Part shown: piece by piece, positions 49,137-58,162 of the stretch
Numbering within the stretch: the first letter of the stretch is position 1
Layout of the letters: each line of letters starts with the position of its first letter
NCBI RefSeq assembly: GCF_024359545.1
Contig: NZ_JAKQZG010000004.1
Span: forward strand, 124,001-188,000
DNA length: 64,000 nucleotides
Reading direction: 5' to 3'
Source: Jiella marina
GTDB lineage: Bacteria; Pseudomonadota; Alphaproteobacteria; Rhizobiales; Rhizobiaceae
Program-made: the position numbers and the translations under genes
The notes under the pieces: model-generated
The model's input: the letters and a program-made list of their open reading frames with translations, nothing else
What the model was told of the DNA's origin: nothing
The model's database searches: none

Positions 49137-49561
49137 TTTCCGCCTCCCGAACCATCGACCGCACGCTCCCGAGGCGTCTTCTGCGCCTTCCGTGCGGTTG
49201 GGGATGGCCGGGGCCGGCATCGATCGCGGGGCGGCTGGAAGCCGCACGTGACGGATCGCATATGGACTGCGACCACCCGACGCTACGATAGCGCAACTTC
49301 GCAGCCGGGAAAATGATCGAGATCATGCCATATAAGAAGACCTCGGGCGATCGGCAGACAGGCCCGCTCTCGAAATGCCGGGGAGGGCATGCACGGCGTT
49401 GCCGCAGGCCGTTGCCGATCTCTCAACCGTGATGGCGGAATCGATCCGACAGTCCGAAGTCATTTTGACGTTTACGTAAAAGTCCGATATTATTTCGGAC
49501 AAATGGCAACCGGCAGGGCGGCGTCCTCATTGCCCCCATGCCAGCGCGAGACGGAGCTCCC
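49137..49561. other. Divergent regulatory gap between the AcoR-like regulator and fadE
   Basis: This 425-bp gap has no gene. It holds the fadE promoter and its palindromes (49465-49500) and a further perfect inverted repeat ATGATC (49313-49318) / GATCAT (49321-49326) of TGAT-N4-ATCA form, reminiscent of CRP/FNR-family sites. Confidence 0.5.
49465..49500 (+). promoter_or_regulatory. Promoter of the fad operon with two palindromes
   Basis: TTGACG (49465-49470) and TATTAT (49488-49493) are spaced by exactly 17 bp. The spacer begins with the palindrome TTTACGTAAA (49471-49480), and an inverted repeat GTCCGA (49482-49487) / TCGGAC (49495-49500) brackets the -10 hexamer. The layout suggests control by one or two regulators. 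Confidence 0.65.
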
Positions 49562-51838
49562 ATGTCTTTCCGCAAGAACAAGCTCACCCGCCCGATCTTC
49601 AAATGGGCCAAGGGCGTCATGCCCGCGATCTCGAAGACGGAAGAAGAGGCGATCAGCGCCGGCACCGTCTGGTGGGACGGCGAATTGTTCTCCGGCGACC
49701 CGGACTGGAACAAGCTGCTGGCGACGCCCCCGGCGCGGCTCTCTCCGGAAGAGCAGGCCTTCATGGACGGGCCGGTCAACGAATTGTGCGGCATGATCGA
49801 CGAATGGAAGATCATGTCCCAGGATCGCGACCTGCCGCCGGAAGTCTGGCAGTTCCTGCGCGAGAAGAAGTTCTTCGGCATGATCATCCCGAAGGAGTTC
49901 GGCGGGCTCGGCTTCTCCAACACGGCCCATTCGGAAATCGTGCGCAAGGTCTCGTCGACCTCGGTCGTGGCGGGCGTGACCGTCATGGTGCCGAACTCGC
50001 TCGGGCCGGGCGAACTCATGCTGCATTTCGGCACGAAGGAGCAGCAGGACTACTGGCTGCCGCGCCTCGCCGACGGGCGCGAAATTCCCTGCTTCGGCCT
50101 GACCTCGCCGGATGCGGGCTCGGACGCCGCTGCAATGACCGATACCGGTGTCGTCGAGTATGGCGAGCATGAGGGCAAGCGCGTTCTCGGCATCAGACTG
50201 AACTTCCACAAGCGCTACATCACGCTCGGCCCGGTCGCGACCGTCATGGGCCTCGCTTTCAAGATGTTCGATCCCGAGAACCATCTCGGCAAGGGCGAGA
50301 ATCTCGGCATCACCGTTGCGCTCCTGCCGACCTCGACGCCGGGCGTGAGCCACGGGGAGCGGCACATCCCGCTCAACACCTATTTCATGAACGGTCCGCT
50401 GACCGGCGAGGACGTCTTCATCCCGCTCGAATGGATTCTCGGCGGGCCCGAGCAGATCGGCCAGGGCTGGACCATGCTGATGACGGCGCTAGCCGCGGGC
50501 CGTTCCATCTCGCTGCCGTCCCAGTCGGCCGCGGCTGCGGCCTACTGTGCCCGCACCACCGGCGCCTATGCTCGGGTCCGCACGCAGTTCGGCGTGCCGA
50601 TCGGCATGTTCGAGGGCATCCAGCAGCCGCTCGCGGACATCGCGGCCAACGCCTATCTGATCGACGCCGCGCGACGGCTGACCGTGGCGGCCCTTGATCA
50701 GGGTCACAAGCCCTCCGTCCTCTCCGCCATCATGAAGGCGCACGCCACCTACCGGATGCGTGAAAGCGTCGAGCGCGCCATGGACATCCACGGCGGCAAG
50801 GCGATCATCGAGGGCGAGAAGAACTACATGGCGCATATGTACCGCTCGGTGCCGATCGGCATCACGGTGGAAGGCGCCAATATCCTGACCCGCAATCTGA
50901 TGATCTTCGGCCAGGGCGCGATCCGGGCCCATCCCTTCATGCTGAAGGAGATGCTGGCCCTGTCCGACGAGGACAAGGAGCGCGGACTGGCCGATTTCGA
51001 CAAGCACTTCTGGGCCCATGTCGGCCATTCCATGAAGAATGCCTGGCGCACCTTCGCGCGCGGCTGGACAGGTGGTCTTGCGGCGCCCGCGCCGAAGGAT
51101 GCCGCCTTTACCGGTCACTGGCGCCAGCTGTCGCGCTATGCGGCCGCCTTCGCGCTGCTTGCCGACCTGTCGCTCCTGACGCTCGGCGGTGCGCTGAAGC
51201 GCAAGGAGATGCTCTCGGCGCGTCTCGGCGACATCCTGTCCGAGCTCTATCTTCTCGGCGCTGTCCTCAAGCGCTTCGAAGTGGAAGGTCGGCCCGAGGC
51301 CGATCGGCCGCTGATCGAGTTCATCATGGAGAAGGGCTATTGCCGGCTCGGCATCGCTTTCAACGGCGTGCTCGACAATCTGCCGGCCCGCTGGGCGGCG
51401 GTGCTGGTGCGCTTCCTCGCCTTCCCGCTCGGCGTGCCCTATGAGGAGCCGTCGGACGAACTGACCAGCGAAGTCGCGGCGATCATGATGCGCCCGTCCT
51501 CGCAGCGCGACCGGATCACGCCGGACATCTATCTGGGCGACCGTCACGCCGAGCATCCGGTCAAGGATCTGGAGCACGCGTTCGAACTCGTCTGCGACGC
51601 GGCGCCCATCGAGAAGAAGATGCGCGAGGCGAAAATCAAGGACCCTATCGCCGCCCGCGAGAAGGGCGTGATTTCCGAAGCCGAGTTCGATCGCCTCGAA
51701 AAGGTGAAGGCGGCCGTCGCCAAGGTGGTTGCCGTCGACGCCTATGCGGCCGATATCGTCTCCCCGATCGCCGGGCAGCATGACCAGCCCTATGAGCCCG
51801 GCGGACAACCCATGCATTCGCGCGAGGCTGCCGAGTGA
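49562..51838 (+). CDS. fadE: Acyl-CoA dehydrogenase FadE
   Basis: FadE catalyses the first step of fatty acid beta-oxidation, alpha,beta-desaturation of acyl-CoA with FAD. The product (758 residues from ATG 49562) is of the long proteobacterial FadE type. It has the acyl-CoA dehydrogenase core (about 75-460: PKEFGGLGFSNTAHS, FGLTSPDAGSD, YMAHMYRSVPIGITVEGAN with the probable catalytic Glu near residue 437), followed by a C-terminal DUF1974 region. A GGAG ribosome binding site lies just before the ATG; the frame is open eight codons further. It overlaps the thiolase gene by 4 nt. Confidence 0.95.
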   Translation: MSFRKNKLTRPIFKWAKGVMPAISKTEEEAISAGTVWWDGELFSGDPDWNKLLATPPARLSPEEQAFMDGPVNELCGMIDEWKIMSQDRDLPPEVWQFLREKKFFGMIIPKEFGGLGFSNTAHSEIVRKVSSTSVVAGVTVMVPNSLGPGELMLHFGTKEQQDYWLPRLADGREIPCFGLTSPDAGSDAAAMTDTGVVEYGEHEGKRVLGIRLNFHKRYITLGPVATVMGLAFKMFDPENHLGKGENLGITVALLPTSTPGVSHGERHIPLNTYFMNGPLTGEDVFIPLEWILGGPEQIGQGWTMLMTALAAGRSISLPSQSAAAAAYCARTTGAYARVRTQFGVPIGMFEGIQQPLADIAANAYLIDAARRLTVAALDQGHKPSVLSAIMKAHATYRMRESVERAMDIHGGKAIIEGEKNYMAHMYRSVPIGITVEGANILTRNLMIFGQGAIRAHPFMLKEMLALSDEDKERGLADFDKHFWAHVGHSMKNAWRTFARGWTGGLAAPAPKDAAFTGHWRQLSRYAAAFALLADLSLLTLGGALKRKEMLSARLGDILSELYLLGAVLKRFEVEGRPEADRPLIEFIMEKGYCRLGIAFNGVLDNLPARWAAVLVRFLAFPLGVPYEEPSDELTSEVAAIMMRPSSQRDRITPDIYLGDRHAEHPVKDLEHAFELVCDAAPIEKKMREAKIKDPIAAREKGVISEAEFDRLEKVKAAVAKVVAVDAYAADIVSPIAGQHDQPYEPGGQPMHSREAAE

Positions 51839-53124
51839 CTTCAGCAAGACCCGTCTATCTCGTCGACGGCGCCCGCACGCCTTTCATCAAGGCGCGCGGG
51901 CGGCCCGGACCTTTCACACCAGTGGATCTGGCGGTCCAGTGCGGGCGTCCGCTGCTTCTGCGGCAGGACTTCCCGACCGAGGCGATCGATCTCGTCGTGC
52001 TTGGCTGCGTCAACGTCATCGCCGACGAGATGAACCCCGCCCGGGTCGCAGCGCTGCGGCTTGGGATCTCCGATGAGGTTCCGGCCTTTACGGTGCAGAT
52101 CAATTGCGGCTCCGGCATGCAGTCTCTCGATACAGCGTTCCGCTACATCGAGCGCGGCACGCATGAGATCGTTCTTGCCGGCGGGGCCGAGGCGCTCAGC
52201 CACTCGCCGCTGGTGCTGCGGCGGGGCGCCGTCGAATGGTTCGCGCGCCTGGCGCGGGCCAAGACGGCGGGTGACCGGGCCAAGGCCTTCACCCAGCTGA
52301 AGCCGAACTACTTCAAGCCAGTGATCGGCCTGGAACGTGGTCTCACCGACCCGATCACCGACCTCAACATGGGCCAGACGGCGGAAATCCTCGCCCATCT
52401 CTTCGACGTCTCCCGGCGCGACGCTGATGCCTACGCCGTCGAGAGCCATCGACGCCTCGGCGAGGCGACCGAGAAGGGCTGGCTGAAGAACGAGATGCCG
52501 CCGGCAGTCGCCCGCGACGGTCGCGCCTATGATCACGACGACGGCATCCGGCCGGGCACCACGGTCAAGGATCTCGCCAAGCTGAGGCCCGTCTTCGAAC
52601 GGCCCTATGGCAAGGTGACGCCCGGCAACGCTTCGCAGATCACCGACGGCGCCTGCTGGAACGTTCTCGCTTCGGAAGAGGCGGTCGAGAAATACGGCCT
52701 GAAGCCGCTCGCACGCATCGTCGATTCCGACTGGGGCGGTCTTGACCCGTCGATCATGGGTCTCGGACCCGTGGCGTCGGTCGCGCCGATCCTGAAGCGC
52801 CAGGACATGGCGGTGGCGGATGTCGATCTCTGGGAGCTGAACGAGGCCTTTGCCGCGCAGGTGCTTTCCTGCGTCGCCGCGCTCGACCAGCCCGACGTCG
52901 CAGACGGTGTGCTCGGCCTTGAAGGCCGCGGCGGGCGGATCGACCACGACAAGCTGAACGTCGATGGCGGGGCGATCGCGCTCGGTCATCCGGTCGGCAC
53001 ATCCGGCAACCGCATCACGCTGCATCTCGCCAATACGCTGAAGCGTCTCGGCAAGACGCGTGGCATCGCCACTCAGTGTATCGGCGGCGGTCAGGGCGGC
53101 GCGATGCTGCTGGAAGCGGCCTGA
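51835..53124 (+). CDS. fadI: Acetyl-CoA C-acetyltransferase (FadA/FadI-like thiolase)
   Basis: This thiolase cleaves 3-ketoacyl-CoA, releasing acetyl-CoA. Its 429 residues have the nucleophilic Cys near residue 91 (QINCGSGMQSLD), the His of GGAIALGHPVGTSGNR and the second Cys in ATQCIGGGQGG. The PVYLVDGARTPFIKARG N-terminus is typical. It starts at GTG 51835 inside the fadE stop and is followed 58 bp later by fadJ. The FadI label is chosen because the partner is a FadJ-type multifunctional protein; FadA cannot be excluded. Confidence 0.94.
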   Translation: MTSARPVYLVDGARTPFIKARGRPGPFTPVDLAVQCGRPLLLRQDFPTEAIDLVVLGCVNVIADEMNPARVAALRLGISDEVPAFTVQINCGSGMQSLDTAFRYIERGTHEIVLAGGAEALSHSPLVLRRGAVEWFARLARAKTAGDRAKAFTQLKPNYFKPVIGLERGLTDPITDLNMGQTAEILAHLFDVSRRDADAYAVESHRRLGEATEKGWLKNEMPPAVARDGRAYDHDDGIRPGTTVKDLAKLRPVFERPYGKVTPGNASQITDGACWNVLASEEAVEKYGLKPLARIVDSDWGGLDPSIMGLGPVASVAPILKRQDMAVADVDLWELNEAFAAQVLSCVAALDQPDVADGVLGLEGRGGRIDHDKLNVDGGAIALGHPVGTSGNRITLHLANTLKRLGKTRGIATQCIGGGQGGAMLLEAA

Positions 53125-53182
53125 GGCGCGGCCACTTTCGACGAACAAAACCACGGAACGCGAAAAGCGACGGACCAAGAAC

Positions 53183-55285
53183 ATGGGCAGGATGCTGAAC
53201 GCGCTCTCCTCGCGCGCTCTCGAACTGGGGCCGGCACGCTCCGCCGAGACGACGGGCCATTTTCGGTCCGCGACCGACGACAACAACGTCGCTTGGCTGA
53301 TCCTCGATCGGCAGGACAAATCGGTGAATACCGTCGATCGCAGCGTGCTGGAGGAACTCGCCAGCCATATCGAGCGTCTGGAGCGCGAGAAGCCGGCGGC
53401 GATCGTCATCCGCTCCGGCAAGAAGGCGGGGTTCGCGGCCGGCGCGGACATCAACCAGTTCGTCGGTGCCTCGAAGGAGGAGATCCGCTCGTCCCTTAAG
53501 GACGCACACCAGGTTCTTGACCGGCTCGCGGCGCTGAAGACGCGGACCGTTGCCGTCATCCACGGTCACTGCCTTGGCGCAGGACTGGAACTCGCACTCG
53601 CCTGTGATCGCCGGATTGCGGTCTCCGACGCGACGCTCGGCTTTCCCGAGGTCATGCTTGGCCTTCATCCAGGTCTTGGCGGCACGTTCCGCGCGCCCGC
53701 CGTCGCCGATCCGATCGAGGCGATGACGATGATGCTGACCGGCCGTTCGATGCCGGCAAAGCGTGCGAAGTCCATCGGTCTCGTCGACGCGGTTGTCGAG
53801 GAGCGGCATGTGGCGTCCGCCGTCGAAGCGGCGTTCTATGGCGACATCCGCCCGAAGTCCCATTCCATGGCCGGCAAGGCCATGGGGTTCAAGCCGGCGA
53901 GGCAGGTTGCCGCGCGCACCATGCGCAAAAAGACCGCCGAGAAGGCCGCGCCTGAAAACTACCCGGCTCCCTACAAGCTGATCGACCTCTGGGAAGCCCA
54001 TGGCGGCGACGAAAAGGCGATGCAGGCGGCCGAGATCGACAGTTTCGCCGAACTGATCGAGACGCCCACCTCGAAGAATCTGGTCCGGGTCTTCTTCCTG
54101 CGCGAGAAGATGAAGGGCCTGAAGGACGGTTCGTCCGGCGTGAAGCACCTGCATGTGGTCGGTGCCGGCGCCATGGGCGGTGAAATCGCCGCCTGGGCGG
54201 CCGGCCAGGGCTTCCGGGTAACCCTCGGCGATATCCAGCTTGCGCCGATCGGCAAGGCGATTGCGAGCGCCTCTAAGATGTTGGAACGGGCCTTGAAGGA
54301 CCCCTTGAAGGTTCGCGACGCTCTCGACCGCCTGATCCCTGACCCGGACGGGAACGGCATTGCCCACGCCGACCTCGTCATCGAGGCCGCGCCTGAGAAG
54401 ATCGACCTCAAGCACAAGATCTATGCGGACATCGAGCCGAAGCTGAAGGAAGGGGCGCTGCTGGCGACGAACACGTCGGCCCTGCCGCTCGCTGATCTGG
54501 CGTCCGGGTTGAAGGACCCGTCGCGCTTCGTCGGGCTGCACTTCTTCAATCCCGTCTCGCGCATGCAGCTCGTCGAGATCGTCCGGCACGACCGGATCAG
54601 TTCCGAGACCGAGCGCCGTGCCACGGCGTTTGCGGCCGAAATCTCCCGGCTTCCCGCGCCGCTCAATTCCGCGCCCGGCTTCCTCGTCAATCGCGCTTTG
54701 ACGCCGTACATGGCCGAGGCGCTGAAGCTCGTCGACGAGGGCATTCCGAAGGAGCGGATCGACAAGCGGGCCGAGGATTTTGGCATGCCCATGGGCCCGA
54801 TCGAGCTTTCCGATCAGGTCGGGCTCGACATCGCCCTCGACGTCGCAACCTCGCTACGAGAGCGGCTGGGAACCGACACACTGCCCGAGGCGCCGGCCTG
54901 GCTGACGCGCATGGTCGAGGAGAAGCGTCTGGGTCGCAAGACCGGGGCGGGGCTCTACGATTATGACGACGACGGCAAGCCGAAGAAGCGGGACGTCAAG
55001 GCGCTGCCGGACGATTCCAAGGACGATCCGGACCTGCTCGACCGGCTGATCCTGCCCATGCTCAATGCCGTCGTTGCCTGCCTCGCCGAAGGCGTGATCG
55101 AGGACCAAGAGGTCACCGACGGCGCGATGATCTTCGGCACCGGCTTCGCGCCCTTCCGCGGCGGCCCGGTGCACTATGCTCGCGAGCGCGGTGTGGACGG
55201 CATCGTCGCGCGCATGAACGAGCTCGCCAAGAAGCATGGGCCCCGCTTCCGGCCCCACGAAGGCTGGTCGCGGCTCAAGGGTTGA
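53183..55285 (+). CDS. fadJ: 3-hydroxyacyl-CoA dehydrogenase / enoyl-CoA hydratase (FadJ-type)
   Basis: The 700-residue bifunctional alpha subunit hydrates enoyl-CoA and oxidises the 3-hydroxyacyl-CoA. The hydratase domain (about 25-200) has SGKKAGFAAGADINQF, HGHCLGAGLELALACD and PEVMLGLHPGLGGTF. The NAD-binding domain begins near residue 320 (HVVGAGAMGGEIAAWAAGQG), and the dehydrogenase signature LHFFNPVSRMQLVEIV follows. Two C-terminal helical domains complete the family layout. ATG 53183 has a weak ribosome binding site; translation may depend on coupling. The stop overlaps the next start (TGATG). Confidence 0.95.
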   Translation: MGRMLNALSSRALELGPARSAETTGHFRSATDDNNVAWLILDRQDKSVNTVDRSVLEELASHIERLEREKPAAIVIRSGKKAGFAAGADINQFVGASKEEIRSSLKDAHQVLDRLAALKTRTVAVIHGHCLGAGLELALACDRRIAVSDATLGFPEVMLGLHPGLGGTFRAPAVADPIEAMTMMLTGRSMPAKRAKSIGLVDAVVEERHVASAVEAAFYGDIRPKSHSMAGKAMGFKPARQVAARTMRKKTAEKAAPENYPAPYKLIDLWEAHGGDEKAMQAAEIDSFAELIETPTSKNLVRVFFLREKMKGLKDGSSGVKHLHVVGAGAMGGEIAAWAAGQGFRVTLGDIQLAPIGKAIASASKMLERALKDPLKVRDALDRLIPDPDGNGIAHADLVIEAAPEKIDLKHKIYADIEPKLKEGALLATNTSALPLADLASGLKDPSRFVGLHFFNPVSRMQLVEIVRHDRISSETERRATAFAAEISRLPAPLNSAPGFLVNRALTPYMAEALKLVDEGIPKERIDKRAEDFGMPMGPIELSDQVGLDIALDVATSLRERLGTDTLPEAPAWLTRMVEEKRLGRKTGAGLYDYDDDGKPKKRDVKALPDDSKDDPDLLDRLILPMLNAVVACLAEGVIEDQEVTDGAMIFGTGFAPFRGGPVHYARERGVDGIVARMNELAKKHGPRFRPHEGWSRLKG

Positions 55286-57129
55286 TGACGCGCCGTTTCG
55301 AGGATGCCGACGCGGTCGCACAGGCGATCGTCGAGCGAGTGGGGCACAAGATCGTCCTTGCTCTGCCGTTGGGGCTGGGCAAGGGCAATCACGTCGCCAA
55401 CGCGCTGTTCCGCCTTGCGAAGGCGAACACCGACATCGACCTCAAGATCTTCACCGCCCTGTCGCTCGATCCGCCCTCGGGCGGCGACAATCTGGCCGGG
55501 CGCTTCGCCGGGCCGCTTGCCGAACGCCTCTATGACGGCGTCACCCGGCTCGACTATGTCGAGGCTCGCAAGCGCAATGCCCTGCCGCCCAATGTTCGGG
55601 TCGTAGAGTTCTTCCTGCAGGCCGGCGCGCTGATCGGCAATCGCACGGCGCAAATGGATTACATCTCGGCGAACTATACCCACGCTGCCCGCTATCTTCT
55701 GGAGAGCGGGGTCAACGTGATCGCCCAGATGGTCTCGCCTTCGTCCGATCGCTCTGAGTTCTCGCTCGCCTCCAACACCGACATGACGCTGGATCTGTTG
55801 TCCGAAATCGCGGCGCGGCGGCAGACGGCGGAGCCGGCTCTCCTCGTCGGTGAAGCCAACGTCAATCTGCCCTTCATGACCGGCGCTGCGGCACTGCCCG
55901 CCGACCATTTCGATATGATCCTGGAAGGGGAGAGCGTCGAGCATTCCCGGCTGTTCTCGATTCCCAAGCAGCCGATTTCCACCACCGAACATGCGATCGG
56001 CCTCCATTGCGCCGGCCTGGTCAAGGATGGCGGAACCATCCAGATCGGCATCGGCGGACTGGGCAATGCGATCGCCAATGCGCTCATCCTGCGCCACCGT
56101 GATCCGGAGACGTTTCGCGCGTGCCTCGGGGCGCTTGGCAACTGGCCGGGGACGATCGCGCCGCAGACCGGGTCCTTCGAGGAAGGCCTCTACGGCCTGT
56201 CGGAAATGTTCGTCGACCCGCTTTTGCAGCTCTTCGAGGCCGGCATCCTGAAGCGCCCCGCCTCCGACGGGAAGATCCTGCATGGCGGTTTCTTCATCGG
56301 GCCGGAATCCTTCTATGAGCGGCTGCGGGAGATGGACGAGGCCGAGCGCGATCGCTTGTCCATGCGCGAGATATCCTTCATCAACGATCTGCCCAAGGCC
56401 GATGCGCTGCGCCATGCCGCCGACCGGCGCGACGCCCGCTTCTTCAATTCCGCGATGATCGCCACCGCGCTCGGCACCATCTGCTCCGATCAACTCGACA
56501 GCGGCCAGGTCGTCTCCGGCGTCGGCGGTCAGTACAATTTCGTGGCCCAGGCTTTCGAACTCGACGGCGCGCGCTCGGTCCTGTCGCTCCCGGCGACGCG
56601 CAATGGCGGCGCGCAGTCGAACATTCGCTGGTCCTACGGCCACACGACGGTGCCACGCCATCTGAAGGACCTCGTCGTCACCGAATATGGCATCGCCGAT
56701 CTGCGGGGACGCACGGATCGCGACACGGTGGCCGCAATGATCGGCATTGCCGACCGCTCCGCCCAGGGCGGTCTGATCGACAAGGCGGTCGCCGCTGGTA
56801 AGCTCGAGAAGGGTTTCGCGCCGCAAGGAGACAATCGCCCCGAACGGCTCAAGCAAGCGCTCGCGCCCTTCGCCGAACGGCTTCCCGCCTATCCGTTCGG
56901 GACTGATCTGACCGAGGAGGAACAGATCCTCGCGCCGGCGCTCGGAAAGCTGAAAACGGTCCGGAACGACCGCTTGGCGCTGGCGAAGCTCGCCGCGAAG
57001 GGACTGTTTGCCACACCGACGGATCGTGAAGAGCGCGCCCTGCGCCGCATGCGCCTGATGGAGCCGAAATCGCTGAAGGAGCGGGGATTGCGGGCGATCC
57101 TGCTCCAGGCACTGCGGGCGACGGGATGA
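55285..57129 (+). CDS. Acetyl-CoA hydrolase/CoA-transferase family protein
   Basis: This 614-residue protein belongs to the acetyl-CoA hydrolase/4-hydroxybutyrate CoA-transferase family. It shows the N-terminal LPLGLGKGNHVANAL, then QIGIGGLGNAIANALILRH and the C-terminal GGQYNFVAQAFELDGARSV and NIRWSYGHTTVPRHLKD. Such enzymes move CoA between short-chain acids or release it through a glutamyl-CoA intermediate. It starts at ATG 55285, overlapping the fadJ stop by one base, so it is the fourth gene of the beta-oxidation operon. It might recycle CoA when acetyl-CoA accumulates (inference). Confidence 0.88.
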   Translation: MTRRFEDADAVAQAIVERVGHKIVLALPLGLGKGNHVANALFRLAKANTDIDLKIFTALSLDPPSGGDNLAGRFAGPLAERLYDGVTRLDYVEARKRNALPPNVRVVEFFLQAGALIGNRTAQMDYISANYTHAARYLLESGVNVIAQMVSPSSDRSEFSLASNTDMTLDLLSEIAARRQTAEPALLVGEANVNLPFMTGAAALPADHFDMILEGESVEHSRLFSIPKQPISTTEHAIGLHCAGLVKDGGTIQIGIGGLGNAIANALILRHRDPETFRACLGALGNWPGTIAPQTGSFEEGLYGLSEMFVDPLLQLFEAGILKRPASDGKILHGGFFIGPESFYERLREMDEAERDRLSMREISFINDLPKADALRHAADRRDARFFNSAMIATALGTICSDQLDSGQVVSGVGGQYNFVAQAFELDGARSVLSLPATRNGGAQSNIRWSYGHTTVPRHLKDLVVTEYGIADLRGRTDRDTVAAMIGIADRSAQGGLIDKAVAAGKLEKGFAPQGDNRPERLKQALAPFAERLPAYPFGTDLTEEEQILAPALGKLKTVRNDRLALAKLAAKGLFATPTDREERALRRMRLMEPKSLKERGLRAILLQALRATG

Positions 57130-57188
57130 AAGCGATGCCGGGCCCCGTCATCATCACTGCCGATACGATCTCACGAACCGACCGCCGG

Positions 57189-58031
57189 TCAGAGCGAAAC
57201 GCAGGTGCTTTCCTGCTCGCCGAGCATGGTGCCGCCCAGGCGGATACGATCGCCGGGTTTCAGGAAGCGCGGCGGATCGTAGGAGAGGCCGACACCGGCG
57301 GGCGTGCCGGTGAGGATCACGTCGCCGGGCTCGAGCCGCATGAAGCGCGAGATGTAGGAGATCAGATAGGGCACCTTGAAGATCATGTCCCTTGTGGTCC
57401 CGATCTGCTGGCGCGTGCGGTTGACGTCGAGCCACAACTCGATGGAGTCGAGGTCGGGCAATTCGTCCGGCGTGACCAGATAGGGGCCGAGCGGACAGAA
57501 GGTGTCGTGGGACTTGCCCTTGGTCCACTGGCCGCCACGCTGAAGCTGGAAGCTGCGCTCGGAGATGTCGTTGGCGAGGCAGTAGCCAGCGACGGACCGC
57601 TCAGCCTCCTCGATGCTGATATATTTTGCGACGCGACCGATGACGACGGCGAGTTCCACGCCCCAGTCGACGCGCCCGGCAAGCCTCGGGATCTCGATCG
57701 GGTCGTTCGGCCCACAGACGGCGGTGGATGCCTTCAGGAAGATGGTGGGCTCGGGATTGACGCGGAAGCCGGCGAGCTTGGCGCTGTCATGGTAGTTGGG
57801 GCCGACGCCGACCACCTTGCCGATGCGGTCGACCGGTTTGCACAGGCGCGTCCCTTCGGCCACCACGGGCAGGCCCGCGGGGTCGATCGCGGCCAACGCG
57901 GCCAGACGGTCCGGGTCGAGTGCGGCGCCTTCGAGGGCCGTTACGTGGTCGGAGAGATCCCTTATCCTACCCTCGGCATCGACGAGCCCGGGTTTCTCCC
58001 TGCCCCGATCGCCGTACCGAACAAGCCGCAT
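57189..58031 (-). CDS. Fumarylacetoacetate hydrolase family protein with altered active site
   Basis: The product (280 residues) has the FAH C-terminal fold: RVDWGVELAVVIG, then GYCLANDISERSFQ, then LILTGTPAGVGL-type sequence and PGDRIRLGGTMLGEQ. FAHD1-type enzymes carry an E-x-E metal motif and a His-Glu dyad (NYxDHxxE). Here the first Glu is Gly (WGVEL) and the dyad region reads NYHDSAKL, so both dyad positions are changed. The later Asp ligand (NDIS) is kept. It may be a different hydrolase or isomerase, or an inactive paralogue. The ATG (58031) follows AAGGAGA. It is convergent with the fad operon. Confidence 0.85.
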   Translation of the reverse strand: MRLVRYGDRGREKPGLVDAEGRIRDLSDHVTALEGAALDPDRLAALAAIDPAGLPVVAEGTRLCKPVDRIGKVVGVGPNYHDSAKLAGFRVNPEPTIFLKASTAVCGPNDPIEIPRLAGRVDWGVELAVVIGRVAKYISIEEAERSVAGYCLANDISERSFQLQRGGQWTKGKSHDTFCPLGPYLVTPDELPDLDSIELWLDVNRTRQQIGTTRDMIFKVPYLISYISRFMRLEPGDVILTGTPAGVGLSYDPPRFLKPGDRIRLGGTMLGEQESTCVSL

Positions 58032-58162
58032 CGAAATCTCCTTCAGCGTTTTGGGCTGGAATGGCGAAACGGCCCGCCCGGTTCCTCGCCTTTGCCCGAC
58101 TATCGGATAAAGCTCGGCCAAAACGCGCCGCCAAGAACGTTCCCATCCATGGAGGAAACCCC

